Source of the DNA: Plectosphaerella cucumerina
Taxonomy: Eukaryota; Ascomycota; Sordariomycetes; Glomerellales; Plectosphaerellaceae
Direction: 5' to 3'
DNA: 64,000 nucleotides
Assembly (NCBI GenBank): GCA_020746995.1
Contig: JAGPXD010000002.1
Span: forward strand, 3,472,001 to 3,536,000
Positions 41,785 to 52,427 of the stretch are shown here, piece after piece. Within the stretch, counting starts at the first letter, position 1; each line of letters starts with the position of its first letter. The notes under the pieces were generated by a model that worked only from the letters and a program-made list of their open reading frames with translations, had not been told where the DNA came from and made no database searches. The position numbers and the translations under genes are program-made.

Positions 41785-43429
41785 CTAGCGTCCGCTGGCC
41801 CTCGTAGACCCAGACGCAGCAACCGTCTCCTCGAACGGTTCCTTCCGGTCACTAGCCGTCAAACCAGGTATCTCCTCATCCGAGCCTTCGATGCTCCCAG
41901 CAACAGGCTTGTCGTAACCATAAGTTACAATCTCCGGGTGCCTCTGTCCCCACCACAGCAGACCAAACTGAACCAGAATTGTGGCGAGAGAGAAAGATGC
42001 CGCCAGAGGAAAGCCGATGGGATATCGAGGGGCATCAGCAACCCTCCAAGCTCGCAATGGCACAGTGGCGTGACCAACGTAGACGAGGGTTACTGTCATC
42101 GCCACGATGATGGCTCGCGCCTCTGGCTCGCGGCGGAGGAGCTCGGCAAACCATGCCATTAGCGATGAGCCGCCGGCAGCAGTGGCGTAGGTGAGGAAGT
42201 AAAAAGCCATGATGACCTTGTCATTTGATGGCCATCCGCAGAGGACAGACAGGAAGACTCCGTGGAAAAAAGCGCTGCCGATACTGACCTGCCACCTCCA
42301 CCTCTTCCAGTCTGAAAGCGCGTTGAAGCCGATACTGGTGACGATTTGTACCGCGTAACCGATGAGGGGCAGGATGTTGACTTGGTACACACTGTACACG
42401 CGGTTTCCTTCTGCGTCCTTGATGCTCTCAAGGTAGAGCACAAAATACGCGTTGGCGCGGTGGGACCATGCGCTAAAGGCAAAAGCGAAGAGGAAAAACC
42501 AAGTGACAGGGTGGATGACCAGCTGTCCCAGCTTCTTCCTGAGCTTTGCGGCGCTCATGAGCTGGGAAGTCTTGGCTCCGAAACCCTCCATCCGGGCACG
42601 CGCAAGCTTCCTCTCATTCTCCGTCAGCCACAGTGCCCGAGTAATTGCGGGCGAATCTGGGATCGTGACGAAGGCGATGAGACCCTGGCCGATGGTAGTC
42701 GCTCCAGCGATGATGAACAGCCACTGCCATCCGTGCAGACCGTGGACGCCGTTCATGTTGCGGTAGAGCGCGGCTTGAAGAGCACCCAAAAACATTGCTC
42801 CAGCCACGTCGGATGCCGAGAAGAAGGCGAGTCGAACAGCGAGCTCGGAGGGCCGGTACCAATTGAAGATGAGCGCTACCACCGAGGGCCAGAAGGCTGC
42901 CGACAGAAGGCCGAGGAAGAAGCGAAGTACGAAGATTGTTCTTGCGTTCTTCGCCATGAACGTGCTGAAACTAATGAGAGGCTGCTCAAAAACGTGAAGA
43001 GCGCAGGGTCTTGACTTACAAAAGCACGAACAAGCCCCAGGTCACTTCGCAGATCGGAAGAAACAGTGACGGCCGCACCTTAGTCTGAATGAGCTGGCCC
43101 GGCACGAGGCCGATGGCGTAACCGATGGAGAAGAAAGTATTGAATTCGACCAGCTCGTTGCCGAAGAGGTTAAGGCTCTCGCGCATGCCAGAGACATATG
43201 CCTGCGTCGTAGCTGACTGGTCCATCTCCTTCATGATGCCAGCAAGGAACATCCACGCGAGCAGCATGATGTCCAACTTGAATAGAAGGACGTGCCTTGG
43301 GTTGCGGAAGTACGGGATGACTTTTCCGACATGCTTGAAGACGCCCGAGATTTCGTACAGGCTGTCATCGATGGGCGTTTCGGCCGGCGGCTGCGAGTCC
43401 GCCGTCGACGATGAGCGGGACCGAGGCAT
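41785..43429 (-). CDS. MFS permease, pantothenate/ACS family (Fen2/Liz1-like)
   Basis: About 530 residues, two exons split near 43016-42970; the 5' exon ends WGLFVL and the 3' exon resumes with STFMAKNARTIFVLRFFLG. N-terminal RNPRHVLLFKLDIMLLAWMFLAGIMKEMDQS, then NTFFSIGYAIGLVPGQLIQTKVRPSLFLP and GLLSAAFWPSVVALIFNWY are hallmarks of the pantothenate-transporter branch of the ACS family. Twelve helices are expected. The tail is acidic and Ser-rich. Start at MPRSRSSS (43429); a further in-frame ATG exists at 43495. Substrate assignment beyond the branch is inference. Confidence 0.88.
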
Positions 43430-44136
43430 GATGTTCTGCGGATGCCGAGAAGGGGAAGGACTTGACGACAAAGTGGTGCTCCTTGGTCGCAACAACCTTC
43501 AATCGACGAGGCAGGTTTGGAGGTTTTATGCCGTTGGACGTCAGTCGACTGGACATGTCGCCATCGCATCCCTGGATCTGTTGATCCAGTCAACTTGCCT
43601 CTTCACGCCCTGGCATGATCCGCCAGCGACGTCCTATCCCCTCGGCCAACACAGGTTCGGGCTGAGGCCGACCGCCGTGGTGCGGCCACTGCAGCGATCT
43701 GCGCCCAACCAGGCGCTGGAACGATGGTGTCATCGCCTTTGCGGGGACGATTTTACGGCATCCCACACACGCGAAGGGCAAATTTGATCGGGCCTGCCCG
43801 ACGACCAGGATCTGCGATGGTTCCATCGGGCACCGTGCTCGTGATGATGTGACGGGCAGGCCGCAAAAACTGGCAGTTGGTCCCTATGGGGAGAGACGAG
43901 CCACGACCGCGCAACTTTGGGCTTATGTTGCTATGTTTCGCCCCTTTTGATGTATAAAGACTGAGGTCTGGGGAAACATTCTTAAATTCAATACTCTTGC
44001 AAAGGATTGGGAAGGAGAATGTTTGCCTTTCGCGGCTGCCTGCCCATCGACAGGATTCGACACTCTAACAGCAGAGCTTGGCAGTTGAAGAAGGCATGGC
44101 ATGACGAGCCTTGTCGTCAAAAGACATGCCCATACC
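43430..44136. other. Intergenic region
   Basis: About 700 bp upstream of the permease and downstream of the F-box-like gene. An AT-rich patch near 43900-44000. No gene or RNA seen. Confidence 0.45.
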
Positions 44137-44956
44137 CTAAGCATCATCCTCTTCCTCACTTTCGTCATCTTCGTCGTTGTCCCAATCGTCATCAGAGCTC
44201 GACGACGGCGCGTCCAAGTCAATCGCTGGGAATGTGTAGTATCGTTTGAGCTTCGAGCTGCCACCACCCCAGGACCCACCACGGCATGATCTATGATAAA
44301 TGCCTTCAAAGTAGACCTCATGGCCCTTCAACGCATCAGAAAGGGGTATCTTGAGATCAGCGCTTCCGTCAACAGAGCCATCGTGGACCATGGGCCCATC
44401 AATGCGCACATTGGCTTTGAGCGGATATTCGTCTGCGTCTGAATCGTAGGGCTGCTCGTTGGCGGCTTCGCGGAGTAAGTGCGCTTGTACACCCCAAATG
44501 ATGCGCCACGTGCCGAACATGGCCATGTCGTAGAGATGACCCATGTTCCAAATGCAAGTTCCTCGTTCGTCAACGTTGGTGGCATTTGCTGTAGGTCCCC
44601 ACCCGTCATGCCTGGCGTTGATATCGGGATTGCTGAGGCTGGGTCGCTTGAGTTCGAGATGACCTTCCCCCCACCTGCCCCAGGAAGTTGTGTATTCCAG
44701 GTAGGGTAGCTCCTTTATGGGGGGTTGAGAAGGTAGCATGCGGCGCCATGAGGCCGAGGGCCAGAGAAATTTCTCTCGGAGGGCGTGGCTGTCTGAGTCC
44801 CGCGCGACGTCGCTCAGATCACTGTCTGTGTTGCATTCCGAAGTCCCAAAGCAAAGCTCCTTGAAATCGTCTAGCGAATGTTCTTCTTCGTCGAAGAAGA
44901 TGGGAAATTGGGTGGTGAGGAGAGGGTTCAGGTTCTTGTTACATGGGCAGGTTGAC
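44137..44956 (-). CDS. F-box-like fungal protein with acidic C-terminus (N-terminal exon unresolved)
   Basis: Open frame from a likely acceptor (TTCCCCTCAG just before 44956) to the stop at 44137. The first readable residues are CPCNKNLNPLL, then FWPSASWRRMLPSQPPI-type sequence (actual: FLWPSASWRRMLPSQPP), a pattern I associate with fungal F-box proteins in which the box is followed by a W..SWR..L block. The middle holds WNMGHLYDMAMFGTWRIIWG and KGHEVYFEGIYHRSCRGGSW; the last 30 residues are almost all Ser/Asp/Glu. A shorter reading starts at the ATG at 44739. The upstream exon carrying the true start was not found. Function as a ubiquitin-ligase adaptor is inference. Confidence 0.55.
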
Positions 44957-47900
44957 TGAGGGGAACGCCTCTAGGGAGAGTAGCTAGACACAACTACAGG
45001 ATATGGTAATGGCATTGCTGTAATGGCATCAATAAATCTTGGCCACACGCCCACTGACGGGTCGAATGATTGCGATGGTATTTTTGATGGGTTCAGGCAT
45101 GACAAGCATGGCCCAAAGAGCAGACAAACATCGGTTAGAACGCCACAGCGACGTTGGGCTTGACTCCCCGGGAGCAGCCCTTGTCAGGTCGGATAAGACC
45201 CGCGGGCATTTGTAGATAAGACCCCAAGGCTCGGCGCGTCCGACGCGACGCGCAGTGCATGCTCATCTCACTGAGCCAGCTCAGATCTCACGTCCTGCCT
45301 AGATGAGCGATCCGGCAGCCACCCAATGGCGGAGGGTCCCCGTCGCGCGGGAGGGTGTAGGGCGACAGGCGCAGGTGGCGGCAACGGTGAGCGGCCGTTG
45401 GCCGTTGGCAGACCGAGGTTGCATCAGGCAGTTCAGGTTGGTCGGGCGAAGGCCAGGCGCGGAAGAGGGGACTCTATCCGGTCCTTCGTACGGGCTGACG
45501 GATGAGTTCTTACCTGGCAAAGGCTTGCAGCATTGTAAGTTGCGCGCAGCAGCAGTGGCCTCCAAAACCATCACTGCCAACCATCAGCTGCGAGACTGTG
45601 ACTTTGCAGCGGTTTTGGCCTTCCCCCTCGTCACGACAGCCGGCCGATGGTGCCTGTGCCTGTGCCGGTGCACGTGCGCCCCGGGCGATCCTTAGCGGCA
45701 ACGGCGAATAGGAGGGCGCGGATGTTCAGGAACGAGGTGGGAACGGGGGAGGGCTGGGGCTTCTCGGTCCAGACCGTGAGGGCGGTGGAGCGAACGGTCG
45801 GTGTTTGGACCGTTGTTGGGCGTTGGCGGGTTCGTCGACCAGGGATCACGCAGAGGAGCGGGTTTCTGTGGCCCCCATGACGGCGGGCGTTTGGGAGACG
45901 GGGCAGGGGGAAGTGGAGGATGAGGGGGGGAAGAGGATGAGGATGGGTCTGGGATGACTTGATGATGATGAGCAAGGGCAAGGCAGGGCAGGGCAGCAGG
46001 GCCGAGGTGTCTGAGACTCCACGATGAACTCCCATGTCGTTTGTGCTACCGACGCGCGTGACATCTGGGCGTGGATTGGCGTTCTGCCGGATCTTTGGGG
46101 GACAGGCAATCAAACAGGCTGACGGGTGGTGGCCGTCTTGGCAGAGCATGGGGGATCGAGATGAGCAGACAGCAGACAGCAGAGGAGACATGTGTCTGCC
46201 ATCAATCGGTTAGGCCCAATTCTGGCGATGCGATTTGCTGGTGCTGGACAGCGAGGTCTCACCGCCGCTGTGGCCCCAACGAGAGACACCGCCAGTGGCA
46301 CACACGACACGTTGACGTCGAACACGACAGGGGCTTGGAGGAAGTGGGAAGTGGTCTCTACCTGGTAGTTTTTGGTGGTATCGCGTGGAATTAACATCTT
46401 GGTCGAGACATCGTCGGGAAGCTTCGCGGGACCCGGGCCCCCTTGCAGAATGGTAGTCTGCGAGGATATAACGGTCGTCATATTGACTCGCGGCGGGGCC
46501 AGGAGGCGCCGTTGCTGTAGATTGCCCTAGATGTAACGAACAGAAGGTTGAGAGGGAATTGAGGTCAGGACCGTGACAGGATGCGAGATGAACATGTGAG
46601 GAAACCGGGCAGCGGCAGAAGGGCGGGACCCATAAGCTCTGTACCTGCCTTAGCACTCGGATGTACCTCCGCACTACCACACCGAGTCCAGGTACTGGTC
46701 AGCAGTAGCACCATAGCAAGACCCATGATCCCGGCGGGCCACTGCAACTGCCACCCACCTGTGACGCGCGCCCCCTTTTTGCGTGGTAGCACAGCACCGG
46801 CGCCGCCACGGGGCGCCCGGCGAGCCCAGGTCTGCCGCTGTCACTCGGGAGCCCGTGCCATTTTTTTTTTACTGGGGCCTCGGTGGTTTATTTTTTGTTT
46901 TGGTTTTTTCTTGGCCGGCAGATTTTTTGCTTTGGGTGTCTCGACTGGGGTTTGGTTGCCGGGTGAGGCCGAGGAAGACAAGGGAGAGGGAAAAGCGGAG
47001 GGGAGGGATGAACTTGAGGCAGAAGGAAAAGAAGAAGATGGGATGGGATGTGAGGGAAGTGGTCATTTGGGGGGATTTGCCATGCTGCCAGTCCTCATCT
47101 TGTTTCCGGTGGATGCAGAGGCAGCAGAGCCCAGACTTTTGACCTCCAGTCTGGTCGAGCCCACCACTTCACTTCCACTTCCACTCCCGCTGCCTTGGAC
47201 TGGGTGTGCCAATGCCAATCTGCGTGCGCGTGGCGTGGCGTGCCGGGGTCCTTCTTATCTTGGCCGCCGCTGGGCTTCCCGTCTGCCGCCCTTCAGCTGC
47301 TGTCCCACGATACACCGCGATCCTTCTGGGACTACCACCCCTGCGCCCGCCGCATCGTCTGGCCCTGATCTGGGAGGAAGAAAGATAGACACTGGGGTGG
47401 TCCGTCAGCCCAGGACAGGACATGCCGAATGCCGCCGTCGCGGTGCTGTTGTAGATAAACCCAGGGCACTCCTGCATCCGCCCGGCCCTGACCGTCCGGC
47501 CGAGATCAGCGGGAGAGAAACAAACGCATGTTGCCTTGTCCGTACTGGTCCAGCAGCAAGTTGCAGTACTCCAAGTGCCGTCCTTCCCAGAACAGCACAT
47601 CGCCCAGCCCAGACTCGCCCACATCCGTCCAGCCCAGCCTAGGCCGTCGACCATCCCAATCCCATCGCGTCCAATACGACAAAGAAAGACAGTCTACCGT
47701 ACCTCCAGCAGAGCAAGCATCGACACAGACAGAGCGTCAAGTAAAAAGAGCGCCCCAGTCTCCCCCGACACAGCCCACAAGAGCTATTCCGGGCCACCCC
47801 TCCGTATCCAGTTCGCCCCCCCTCGAATACGAGACGAGCGCGCAGCGGTCTCTTTTCGCGCGACACACCCCCCGGATCCAGAAACCGGGCCTCTGACTAG

Positions 47901-48242
47901 TCAGTCCGCAAGTCGACGAGTCGCGAGTTCGAACCGGTCGGCAGAAACACAGGAACGGACTGACGGACAAACAAACCAAAGGGGGGTCCCCCCTGTTTGT
48001 TGTCGAATCGTTCTACTCTTCCCCTCCACCACCCACGAACTTGAAGATCGCCCTGCCGCAGGGAAACAGAGACAGACGCAGCTTGAAGAAACACAACACC
48101 CCGTCGCATTCCAGACAGACACCGATTGACGTGCGACGCCACGCGAGCGGTGCGACAGCGCAAGATCGGCACACGACAGACAGAGAAAGCCAGCGCAGAG
48201 GCCACGACGAAACAAGATCGAATAGAAAATCAGACCTGCGAA
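44957..48242. other. Long non-coding stretch/leader region with poly-T and purine tracts
   Basis: Almost 3.3 kb. Ten T at 46861-46870 plus T-rich runs to about 46935, followed by a G/A-rich tract (about 46965-47070), then C/T-rich DNA to 48240. Several ORFs of 120-350 codons on both strands overlap one another and are low-complexity Arg/Pro/Ser-rich, so none is called. It most likely contains the promoter and a long, possibly spliced, 5' leader of the gene at 48243, and perhaps the missing first exon of the F-box-like gene at its left end. Confidence 0.5.
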
Positions 48243-51200
48243 ATGGCGGCGGCCTACGCCTCCATTCCCTCGGGGTCGTCACCCGAAGACGAGCTCCCCA
48301 GCCCGCCTTTCCTGGCGTCACCGACAAACAATACCTTCTCACCGCTGCCAACAGCGGCGGCCGACAGCAACACCTCGAGTAGCGACGACCTAGCCTTCCC
48401 GACAGAAAAGACGGACGAGGAGGGGCGGGAAAGCATGGCCTCAAATACCACGACGGCGGCGGGCGACATTCCGGCGCGCCCGGCGGGAGATGCAGCGTCA
48501 ACACCAGCAAGCATGCCGGGGAATGCGCCCAGCGGCGTCGGGGAGGAAGAGAGGAATGTCCCGCCACTTCCGACCACCCCTGAGGCTCCTCGCGATGCGC
48601 CCTCGACGGGGACGACGTTGGGGGCTTCCGAGGGCGCTGGTGGTGCCGATGTTGGTACTGGCTCTGCCTCCGCAGCCGCTGCAGATGATGCAGGCGCCGG
48701 TGCCGCATCGCCGCTGGGCCGCAGCAGTCTGGCCTCCGAGTCCTCACCTCTTCAGCCTTCAACCGCCGCCACAACAAAGCTACGCCGGAAACCCCTCGCC
48801 TCTTCCGCCGCCCATCCTCTCCCTCCCCCTCCTCCTCCTCCTCACGCAGAAGCTCCTTCATCCACCTCCCCGGCTCCCCCTCGCGAGGACGACGGCGCCG
48901 AGATCACGGGCTTCTCGCGTGCAACGGGCCATGCAGGGTCGACACCCCTGGGCATCCCGGGCCTCCTGAGCTTTTCCCCTTCCAGCAGGGGTGCGAACCC
49001 GCCCAACAAGCACAGGCGTCACCAATCTGGCGATAATAATCTTACCACTATCGATTCCGCACTCGGCTCCCCCCTGACCCTGACTCGCCTCGATACCGCC
49101 GCTCAACCCGAAGGCAGGACAACAGCGACAGCAGCATCACCATCATCGGCTGCCGCTTCTCCGACAAGCCTCATCGAACAGCTCCAGGAATCAATCCTCT
49201 CCTCCGCATCCTCCTCGTCTCCCCCGACGCTCCACCGTCCCCAGCCCATCGTCCGCACCACCTCCGACTCGACTCGCTTTACCGTCCGACACCCCGTCCC
49301 AGACCTGAACACTCGCTCTGGTGCCTACGTCGGCAACATTGCCGCTCTCGAGAAGACTGCCGAGCGCCTGTCCATGACAAGCTCCATCGAGGACGCAATC
49401 AGGGACCTGCACGGCGAGCTTAAGCGCAGCGATAGCCGACGATCCTCCATCCTCGCCGCCAGCATTCGTGGCGACAACACCTCCCCAGACGACACGAAGG
49501 ACGCCTCTTCTCCTGCTGCTCCTCACGTTCCCCGACACGTCTCCTCTGCTACAAATATAGTCGAGGTCAACAACGCCGCACGGAACGGAGGCTACTCGCC
49601 TGCCGCATACATCATGTCCCCGAGTCACTCCCTCACCGGCCGTCTTCGGTCAGGCTCGAAGAACTCGACTGGCCGACCCGATTTTGACGTCGACGCCTTT
49701 GTGTCTCGTCACGGCCCTGGCAAGGGCTCGACCCGCAGCGTACGATCCAACAAGCCAAGCCTGGCAGAGATTGCAGAGTCGGAGCCAACGGCTCTCGGTG
49801 CCGATGCACTCGACTCGGCGGACAGATTACAAGAGAAGAAGCACCAGCATAACAATGGCGAGGATGGCGACGATGAGACATCAGAACAGAGAGCATCCGA
49901 GCCCCAGAAGCCAAACACCGACGCCTTCCACCAGATGCTCGGCGATGCTACCAACCTCCCTCCCCGGTCGTCGATCGAGCTGCGGAACAGCAACTACGAG
50001 GACCTCTATGCTCAGGCTGCCCAGCAGGCCGCCGATGCCCCAGAAGATGACCGGCCGCCAACCCCTCGCTCGACGGCTACGAGCACCTACGATACTTCCA
50101 ACGCCTTTGGCGACTTTGACGGTGTCCACTGCGAGCCCGAACAGATGGAGATGGACCTCGACGCCGCCCTCGACCTCTCCGACATGCCCTCCCCCGTCAT
50201 GCCGGAGCCGCGCCGCCGCATGGCGCCCCTCCCTCCCCGAGACGCCCGTCCTCAGTCATACTTCGACCACTCCACCGGCCAGCAGATGATGTATTACCCG
50301 GCCCGCGTCCCCGCCATGCTCAACCTCCCGCCCAAGCTGTCACGAAAGCCCAAGGCTGCCGCCCGCAACGCCAGGCACTCCCGTGTTCTGCAGGCCATGG
50401 GCCACGGCCCTGCCGTCCAGCCAGAGTACCTGAACCGAAACTCTCGCGCGCCTCCTGTTCGCGAGTCCGCCCTATGGCTGCCTGACCCCGTCGAAACGGA
50501 AGAGTTCGCTCCCTTTGGCGAGAATGTCACGCCACCGGCCGACGAGACGATGCCTCTCCAACAGCAGGAGCAGCACCACGACGGCGGTATGCCGCAGCCC
50601 CCGCCTCCCGCCCGCCAGCGCTCGCCACGCACCGACCAGGTCAACGAGGGCCAGTTCAGCAACCAGCAGGACCTACCCCCGGCCCTCCGCGCCTCGGCCT
50701 TCTTCGATCTCCAGGCTGCGAGCCCGCCAACCTTGGAGCCAAAGGGCGGCTCGGCCATGGCTGCTCTCGACGACATCCTCGACGCCTCGGCCAACGCTCC
50801 AGTCGATGCCTTCACCGACCACGTCTTTGCCGGCAAGCTGGGCCACGAGGTCTACGGTCGCGAGAAGAAGAAGAAGAACCGCAAGTCTGCCGCTGGCGGC
50901 GCAATGCTCTCTCCTGGCGAAGGGCCTCAAAAGCGTGCCTCGGCGGCCACGCTTAACCCTGATGCACCGACCTCTGCCGATGGCGATCGCAGGGATACCA
51001 TGACCAACCGGTCAGCGCGGGACGACCTTCCCGAAGAAAGCGACCGCCGCGACGGCGAGGTGTCGGAGGAGGAGTCTGACGAGGAGGAGGACGCCGACCT
51101 CTACCAGGGCGCCCCGACAACCCTCCTTGCTGAGCTCCAGCTTCGCAAGCAGCAGCAAAAGCAACGCACGCGAAACCTCCACCTCGCCGCCCCCGGCGGC

Positions 51201-52427
51201 ATGCACTCGACCCTCCTCGAGCTCGACGCCGTCGCCGAAGCCCAGCGTCGCACCCGTAAAACACGCCGCGTCAACCTCGCTTGGGAAGACCCTGCCGCCG
51301 CCGCCATGGACGACGAGTCCGAGGACGAGGATGTTCCACTTGGCGTCCTCTACGCCGCCCGCGCCACGGGCGCAAACGACATCTCCGCCGCTGTCGTCGA
51401 GCTCAACCGTCCTATTGGCCTCATGGAGCGCCGCGAGATGGAGGAGAATGAGCCTCTCAGCGCCCGCCGCGCCCGCCTCCAAGGTCACGAGCCCGCCACG
51501 CTCGCCGCGGCCGCTGCCCGTCGCAGCTTCGCCTTGCCTAATTCCCAAGTGCGGAGCGCCACGCGCCTCTCCCGTCTGCCCTCGCCGCCACTCTCCCCGG
51601 CTCTTTTGCCCCAGCCGGAGCCTTCGCCGCCGGCAGAGCCAGAGCTTGAGGACGAGTCCCTTGCCGATCGCCTGCGTCGCCTCAAGGCCAAGGAGGAGGC
51701 AGAGCACAACAACCTCCCACGCGCAAGACCGGTCAGCTCGACTTTCTCCGCCGAGCTGCTGTCCCAATTTGGCGATCTCGACGACAAGAACCAACAGCGG
51801 CAGGTGCCTGCCACCGGAGAGGAAGAGGGCGAGACCCTTGGCCAGCGCCGCCGGCGTCTTCAGGCAGAACGTGAAGCACGTCAGCGAGAAATGGGCACCG
51901 CGGCCGCTGGCGCCATCATGTCGCCTCTGGCCTCACCCCCCGCCCAAGGCCCCATCCGCCGCAAGATCAGCATGGCTGACACGCTGGGCGCCTTCCCCCC
52001 TCGCGAGCAGTACAGTTACGGCGACATGGCCGCCGACGCGGAGCGACGTGCCATTGAGGAGCAGCGCCGCATCCGCGAGCAAGACGCCAAGATGGCCGCC
52101 ATCAGGGCACAGATGCCTCAGGCCCTGCACACCCCGTCTGCCGGCAACAGGACCGGCGGATTCCGCGGCGGCACCTACAACGACGGCCTCGGCGGCGGCG
52201 TCCCCTACGTCTCGCCGCAGCAGCAGCAGCAGTTCAGCCCGCCTGTTGCCCCGACGTACAACGCGGGGGGCTACAACCCTTACGCGGCGGGGCAGTACGG
52301 TGCTCCCCCAGTCTATGGCCAGTACGGGCAGCCGATGATGCAGCCTATGGCCATGCCGCAGATGCCCATGGCGGGGCAGCGTCAGATGGACTCCATTGAA
52401 CGGTGGAGGCAGAGCGTGATGCAGTAG
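48243..52427 (+). CDS. Large intrinsically disordered fungal protein, 1394 residues, three-copy ExExLxxRxxRL motif
   Basis: Single exon. The ATG at 48243 sits in a good context (GAAATGG) and the protein MAAAYASIPSGSS reads like a native start; the frame continues 39 codons upstream without better candidates. Most of the protein is Ser/Pro/Thr/Asp/Glu-rich and predicted disordered. Ordered patches: a helix-like VGNIAALEKTAERLSM... segment near residue 360, a Lys-rich EKKKKNRKS basic patch, and charged coiled-coil-like helices in the last third. A short motif of the form E-x-E-x-L-x-x-R-x-x-R-L occurs three times (51444-51482, 51648-51686, 51825-51863). The C-terminus is Gln/Tyr/Pro/Met-rich and ends SIERWRQSVMQ. 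I do not recognise the family; a cytoskeletal/polarity scaffold is a guess. Confidence 0.8.
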   Translation: MAAAYASIPSGSSPEDELPSPPFLASPTNNTFSPLPTAAADSNTSSSDDLAFPTEKTDEEGRESMASNTTTAAGDIPARPAGDAASTPASMPGNAPSGVGEEERNVPPLPTTPEAPRDAPSTGTTLGASEGAGGADVGTGSASAAAADDAGAGAASPLGRSSLASESSPLQPSTAATTKLRRKPLASSAAHPLPPPPPPPHAEAPSSTSPAPPREDDGAEITGFSRATGHAGSTPLGIPGLLSFSPSSRGANPPNKHRRHQSGDNNLTTIDSALGSPLTLTRLDTAAQPEGRTTATAASPSSAAASPTSLIEQLQESILSSASSSSPPTLHRPQPIVRTTSDSTRFTVRHPVPDLNTRSGAYVGNIAALEKTAERLSMTSSIEDAIRDLHGELKRSDSRRSSILAASIRGDNTSPDDTKDASSPAAPHVPRHVSSATNIVEVNNAARNGGYSPAAYIMSPSHSLTGRLRSGSKNSTGRPDFDVDAFVSRHGPGKGSTRSVRSNKPSLAEIAESEPTALGADALDSADRLQEKKHQHNNGEDGDDETSEQRASEPQKPNTDAFHQMLGDATNLPPRSSIELRNSNYEDLYAQAAQQAADAPEDDRPPTPRSTATSTYDTSNAFGDFDGVHCEPEQMEMDLDAALDLSDMPSPVMPEPRRRMAPLPPRDARPQSYFDHSTGQQMMYYPARVPAMLNLPPKLSRKPKAAARNARHSRVLQAMGHGPAVQPEYLNRNSRAPPVRESALWLPDPVETEEFAPFGENVTPPADETMPLQQQEQHHDGGMPQPPPPARQRSPRTDQVNEGQFSNQQDLPPALRASAFFDLQAASPPTLEPKGGSAMAALDDILDASANAPVDAFTDHVFAGKLGHEVYGREKKKKNRKSAAGGAMLSPGEGPQKRASAATLNPDAPTSADGDRRDTMTNRSARDDLPEESDRRDGEVSEEESDEEEDADLYQGAPTTLLAELQLRKQQQKQRTRNLHLAAPGGMHSTLLELDAVAEAQRRTRKTRRVNLAWEDPAAAAMDDESEDEDVPLGVLYAARATGANDISAAVVELNRPIGLMERREMEENEPLSARRARLQGHEPATLAAAAARRSFALPNSQVRSATRLSRLPSPPLSPALLPQPEPSPPAEPELEDESLADRLRRLKAKEEAEHNNLPRARPVSSTFSAELLSQFGDLDDKNQQRQVPATGEEEGETLGQRRRRLQAEREARQREMGTAAAGAIMSPLASPPAQGPIRRKISMADTLGAFPPREQYSYGDMAADAERRAIEEQRRIREQDAKMAAIRAQMPQALHTPSAGNRTGGFRGGTYNDGLGGGVPYVSPQQQQQFSPPVAPTYNAGGYNPYAAGQYGAPPVYGQYGQPMMQPMAMPQMPMAGQRQMDSIERWRQSVMQ

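Noticed and set aside
46581..47642. 353-codon plus-strand ORF in the long leader region
   Set aside because: Mixed Arg/Pro/Phe-rich composition spanning the poly-T tract, overlapping several equally poor ORFs, with no domain.
51127..52338. 403-codon plus-strand ORF inside the 1394-residue gene
   Set aside because: Out-of-frame shadow made of Ser/Pro/Arg low complexity; the parent frame explains the DNA.
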